From Alphaproteobacteria bacterium (GTDB lineage Bacteria; Pseudomonadota; Alphaproteobacteria; Micavibrionales; Micavibrionaceae), in NCBI GenBank assembly GCA_030639165.1, contig DAOWDF010000097.1:1-6778 (forward strand): a stretch of 6,778 bases of DNA, in the 5' to 3' direction. Shown one piece after another: positions 5,401 to 6,778 of this stretch. The notes under the pieces are model-generated. The model was given only the letters and a program-made list of their open reading frames with translations, was not told where the DNA came from and made no database searches. How positions within the stretch are numbered: the first letter of the stretch is position 1; every line of letters starts with the position of its first letter. The position numbers were made by a program, and so were the translations under genes.

Positions 5401-5700
5401 ATGAAGACTTATCTAAGCGTATTTTTATTTTTCCTATGCAACGCAATAGGCTTTAGCATTGGCCCAGTGCTATACGTACTAATAATAAAATACAAAATTG
5501 TTGATGTTAATTCTTCTAGCTTTGATGCAGCTAGCCTACAATATGATATGACTTTAATGCTGCCAGTTACATGGCTAATTTGTGCATTATTTAGTTTTTC
5601 AGTATTCTTTCTATCAGGAATATGGCGAATAATATTCTTACTGGCACCAATAGCTATCCCACTTTTATATGGGATAACCCTTATACAAACTTACCCTTAG
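5401..5700 (+). CDS. Small three-helix membrane protein, unknown function
   Basis: 99 residues with three hydrophobic segments at about 4-29, 51-72 and 75-97, and a short polar loop (about 30-50, KYKIVDVNSSSFDAASLQYD). The layout resembles many unassigned small inner-membrane proteins, and I recognise no family. A weak ribosome site (GGA at 5392-5394) is 6 nt before the ATG. It begins 38 nt after the lipoprotein terminator, so it needs its own promoter; none is convincing in 5363-5400. The stop codon overlaps the end of the opposing L,D-transpeptidase gene by 4 nt. The hydrophobic pattern across the whole frame and the neat fit between its neighbours argue that it is real. Confidence 0.7.
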   Translation: MKTYLSVFLFFLCNAIGFSIGPVLYVLIIKYKIVDVNSSSFDAASLQYDMTLMLPVTWLICALFSFSVFFLSGIWRIIFLLAPIAIPLLYGITLIQTYP

Positions 5701-6740
5701 TTATAAATATCATCGCCTAAAGACTTAACCATCTTACTATTCGAATCTTGTGATGGTTTTCTTATAGGAACTATAACAACGCCTTTAACTTCTTTAATTT
5801 CCTCATCATCCGCAAAATAACGAGCAATACGCACAGGGTAACCATTACGATCCTGAGCAGCCTTACGTATACGCGGCCAATTTAAACGATCACTATATTT
5901 TCCAGCTTTTTCAGTGATAAAATCCTTTTCCTCAACGCTAAGCCTTTGATGCGATACAACGCCGTCCTCCTCCATAGCAATAGATTGCTCTATACTAGGG
6001 TGAGCTTCCATATACAGCTCATCATCAATCCAACCAACCTTAATTGCCTGATCAACAACATTAACTTTTGTGCCAACAGGGACTTGATCAAAAAACTTTA
6101 TAATACTTTCAGGATACATACGAATACAGCCACTACTTACGCGCCGCCCTATGCCATACGGCCTGCTTGTCCCATGAATGGCATAAGTGGGCCAACCAAG
6201 ATACATCGCGTGCGTTCCCAAAGGATTATCAGGGCCAGGTGGAACAACCGCAGGTAGCTCAGGATCAGCATCACGCATCCTCTGAGTTGGGCGCCATGTT
6301 GGCCCCTCTTTTTTTCTTATGATAGTTGTCATTCCAGTAGGAGTATCAAGACCCTCACGCCCAACGCCCAACGGATATGTCACAGGAGCATCATTACCAT
6401 TCAAATATCCATAAACTCGCATTTCTGGCAAATTAATAACAAGTCCTTCACGTTTTGCATCAGGCAATAAATGTCGTTTTGGCAACATAACCTTTGCGCC
6501 TTCTCCTGGTATCCATGGATCAAGCTCAGGGTTAGCTGCACGCACCTCGACAAAACCTAAACCATTCTTACGTGCTAAATGCACTAACCTATCTTCATAA
6601 ACAGCAACATGTATCTCCATATCGCCTATATAATCCGCCCTATACTCTGCAAAAGCAGTAGATGATCCATAAACACTGAGTGATAACAAAGGTACGGCTA
6701 GAAAAGTACTAAATTTAAATTTTGAAAAATATGACCGCAT
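5697..6740 (-). CDS. L,D-transpeptidase, YkuD domain (ErfK/YbiS type)
   Basis: Periplasmic enzyme of 347 residues that makes 3-3 cross-links in peptidoglycan or attaches proteins to it; the sequence alone does not say which. Signal peptide 1-31 (basic start, hydrophobic core, cleavage likely after STAFA). A LysM-like segment lies at about 40-88 (HVAVYEDRLVHLARKNGLGFVEVRAANPELDPWIPGEGAKVMLP). The YkuD domain spans about 98-230, with H189 (AIHGTSRPYGIG) and catalytic C205 in VSSGCIRMYPE. The position often held by His before the GC is Ser here, a common variant. Residues 231-347 extend beyond the catalytic core: the first part (VGWIDDELYMEAHP) is usual for this type, while about 265-347 (charged, RYFADDEEIKEVKG) is unassigned. 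AGGA lies 7 nt before the ATG. It converges on the small membrane protein gene with a 4-nt overlap. Confidence 0.94.
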   Translation of the reverse strand: MRSYFSKFKFSTFLAVPLLSLSVYGSSTAFAEYRADYIGDMEIHVAVYEDRLVHLARKNGLGFVEVRAANPELDPWIPGEGAKVMLPKRHLLPDAKREGLVINLPEMRVYGYLNGNDAPVTYPLGVGREGLDTPTGMTTIIRKKEGPTWRPTQRMRDADPELPAVVPPGPDNPLGTHAMYLGWPTYAIHGTSRPYGIGRRVSSGCIRMYPESIIKFFDQVPVGTKVNVVDQAIKVGWIDDELYMEAHPSIEQSIAMEEDGVVSHQRLSVEEKDFITEKAGKYSDRLNWPRIRKAAQDRNGYPVRIARYFADDEEIKEVKGVVIVPIRKPSQDSNSKMVKSLGDDIYN

Positions 6741-6747
6741 TTTTATA

Positions 6748-6769
6748 TCCTGTAAAACCTATAAATATA
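6748..6769 (-). promoter_or_regulatory. Ribosome site and candidate -10 of the L,D-transpeptidase gene
   Basis: On the minus strand, AGGA at about 6751-6748 precedes the ATG by 7 nt. TATATT (6769-6764, 5/6) could be a -10 box, giving a leader of about 17-20 nt. Its -35 would fall beyond the end of the window, so the promoter is only tentative. Confidence 0.35.
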
Positions 6770-6778
6770 GTGACTTGG

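Noticed and set aside
5946..6257. A 103-codon plus-strand open frame inside the L,D-transpeptidase gene
   Set aside because: It is antisense to a well-supported enzyme, has no ribosome site and encodes no recognisable motif.
1..6778. CRISPR array, tRNA, rRNA, phage, toxin-antitoxin or other defence system
   Set aside because: No regularly spaced direct repeats, cloverleaf-like segments, integrase or transposase, or characteristic gene pairs were seen on either strand.

Overview
The window (6778 bp, AT-rich) reads as chromosomal DNA of a low-GC Gram-negative bacterium, most likely an alphaproteobacterium. The evidence is an alphaproteobacterial-looking class I IlvC tail, an AMIN + Amidase_3 amidase, an ErfK-type L,D-transpeptidase with an SSGCIRM active site, a lipobox lipoprotein and a FlgC-type rod protein. 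This placement is inference from protein flavour; no rRNA or tRNA lies in the window. No transposase, phage gene, CRISPR array or toxin/defence cassette was found.

Layout. 1-690: 3' part of ilvC, closed by a strong intrinsic terminator (719-744). 776-1546: a TauE/SafE-type membrane permease whose perfect -10 box sits so close to the ATG that its mRNA is probably leaderless. 1585-2064 (minus): a Trp-rich exported protein of unknown function. It is divergent from a lone FlgC-like rod protein (2124-2516), and the two share a compact intergenic region with overlapping promoters. 2566-2666: a ~100-nt nested palindromic element that ends exactly at the start codon of an orphan formyltransferase (2667-3515). 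3581-4810: a periplasmic N-acetylmuramoyl-L-alanine amidase (AmiC type, TTG start). 4811-4988: a gene-free stretch with four helically phased A-tracts. 4989-5195: a 68-residue lipoprotein. 5224-5325: a second palindromic element of the same geometry, in the lipoprotein's 3' UTR ahead of a strong terminator (5335-5362). 5401-5700: a small three-helix membrane protein. 5697-6740 (minus): an L,D-transpeptidase, overlapping the previous gene tail-to-tail by 4 nt.

How it fits together. The right half has a cell-envelope theme: a peptidoglycan amidase, a peptidoglycan cross-linking L,D-transpeptidase, a lipoprotein and a small membrane protein. They do not form one operon, since promoters, terminators and strand changes separate them. 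IlvC belongs to branched-chain amino-acid synthesis and ends the preceding unit.

The most unusual signal is the pair of ~101/102-nt elements. Each has 24-nt outer arms with 18/24 Watson-Crick matches, purine-rich spacers of near-identical length and a central hairpin of 5-6 bp. Their primary sequence similarity is only moderate. One forms the 5' leader and RBS region of a gene; the other is embedded in a 3' UTR. They look like two diverged members of a dispersed palindromic repeat family that has been built into transcripts.
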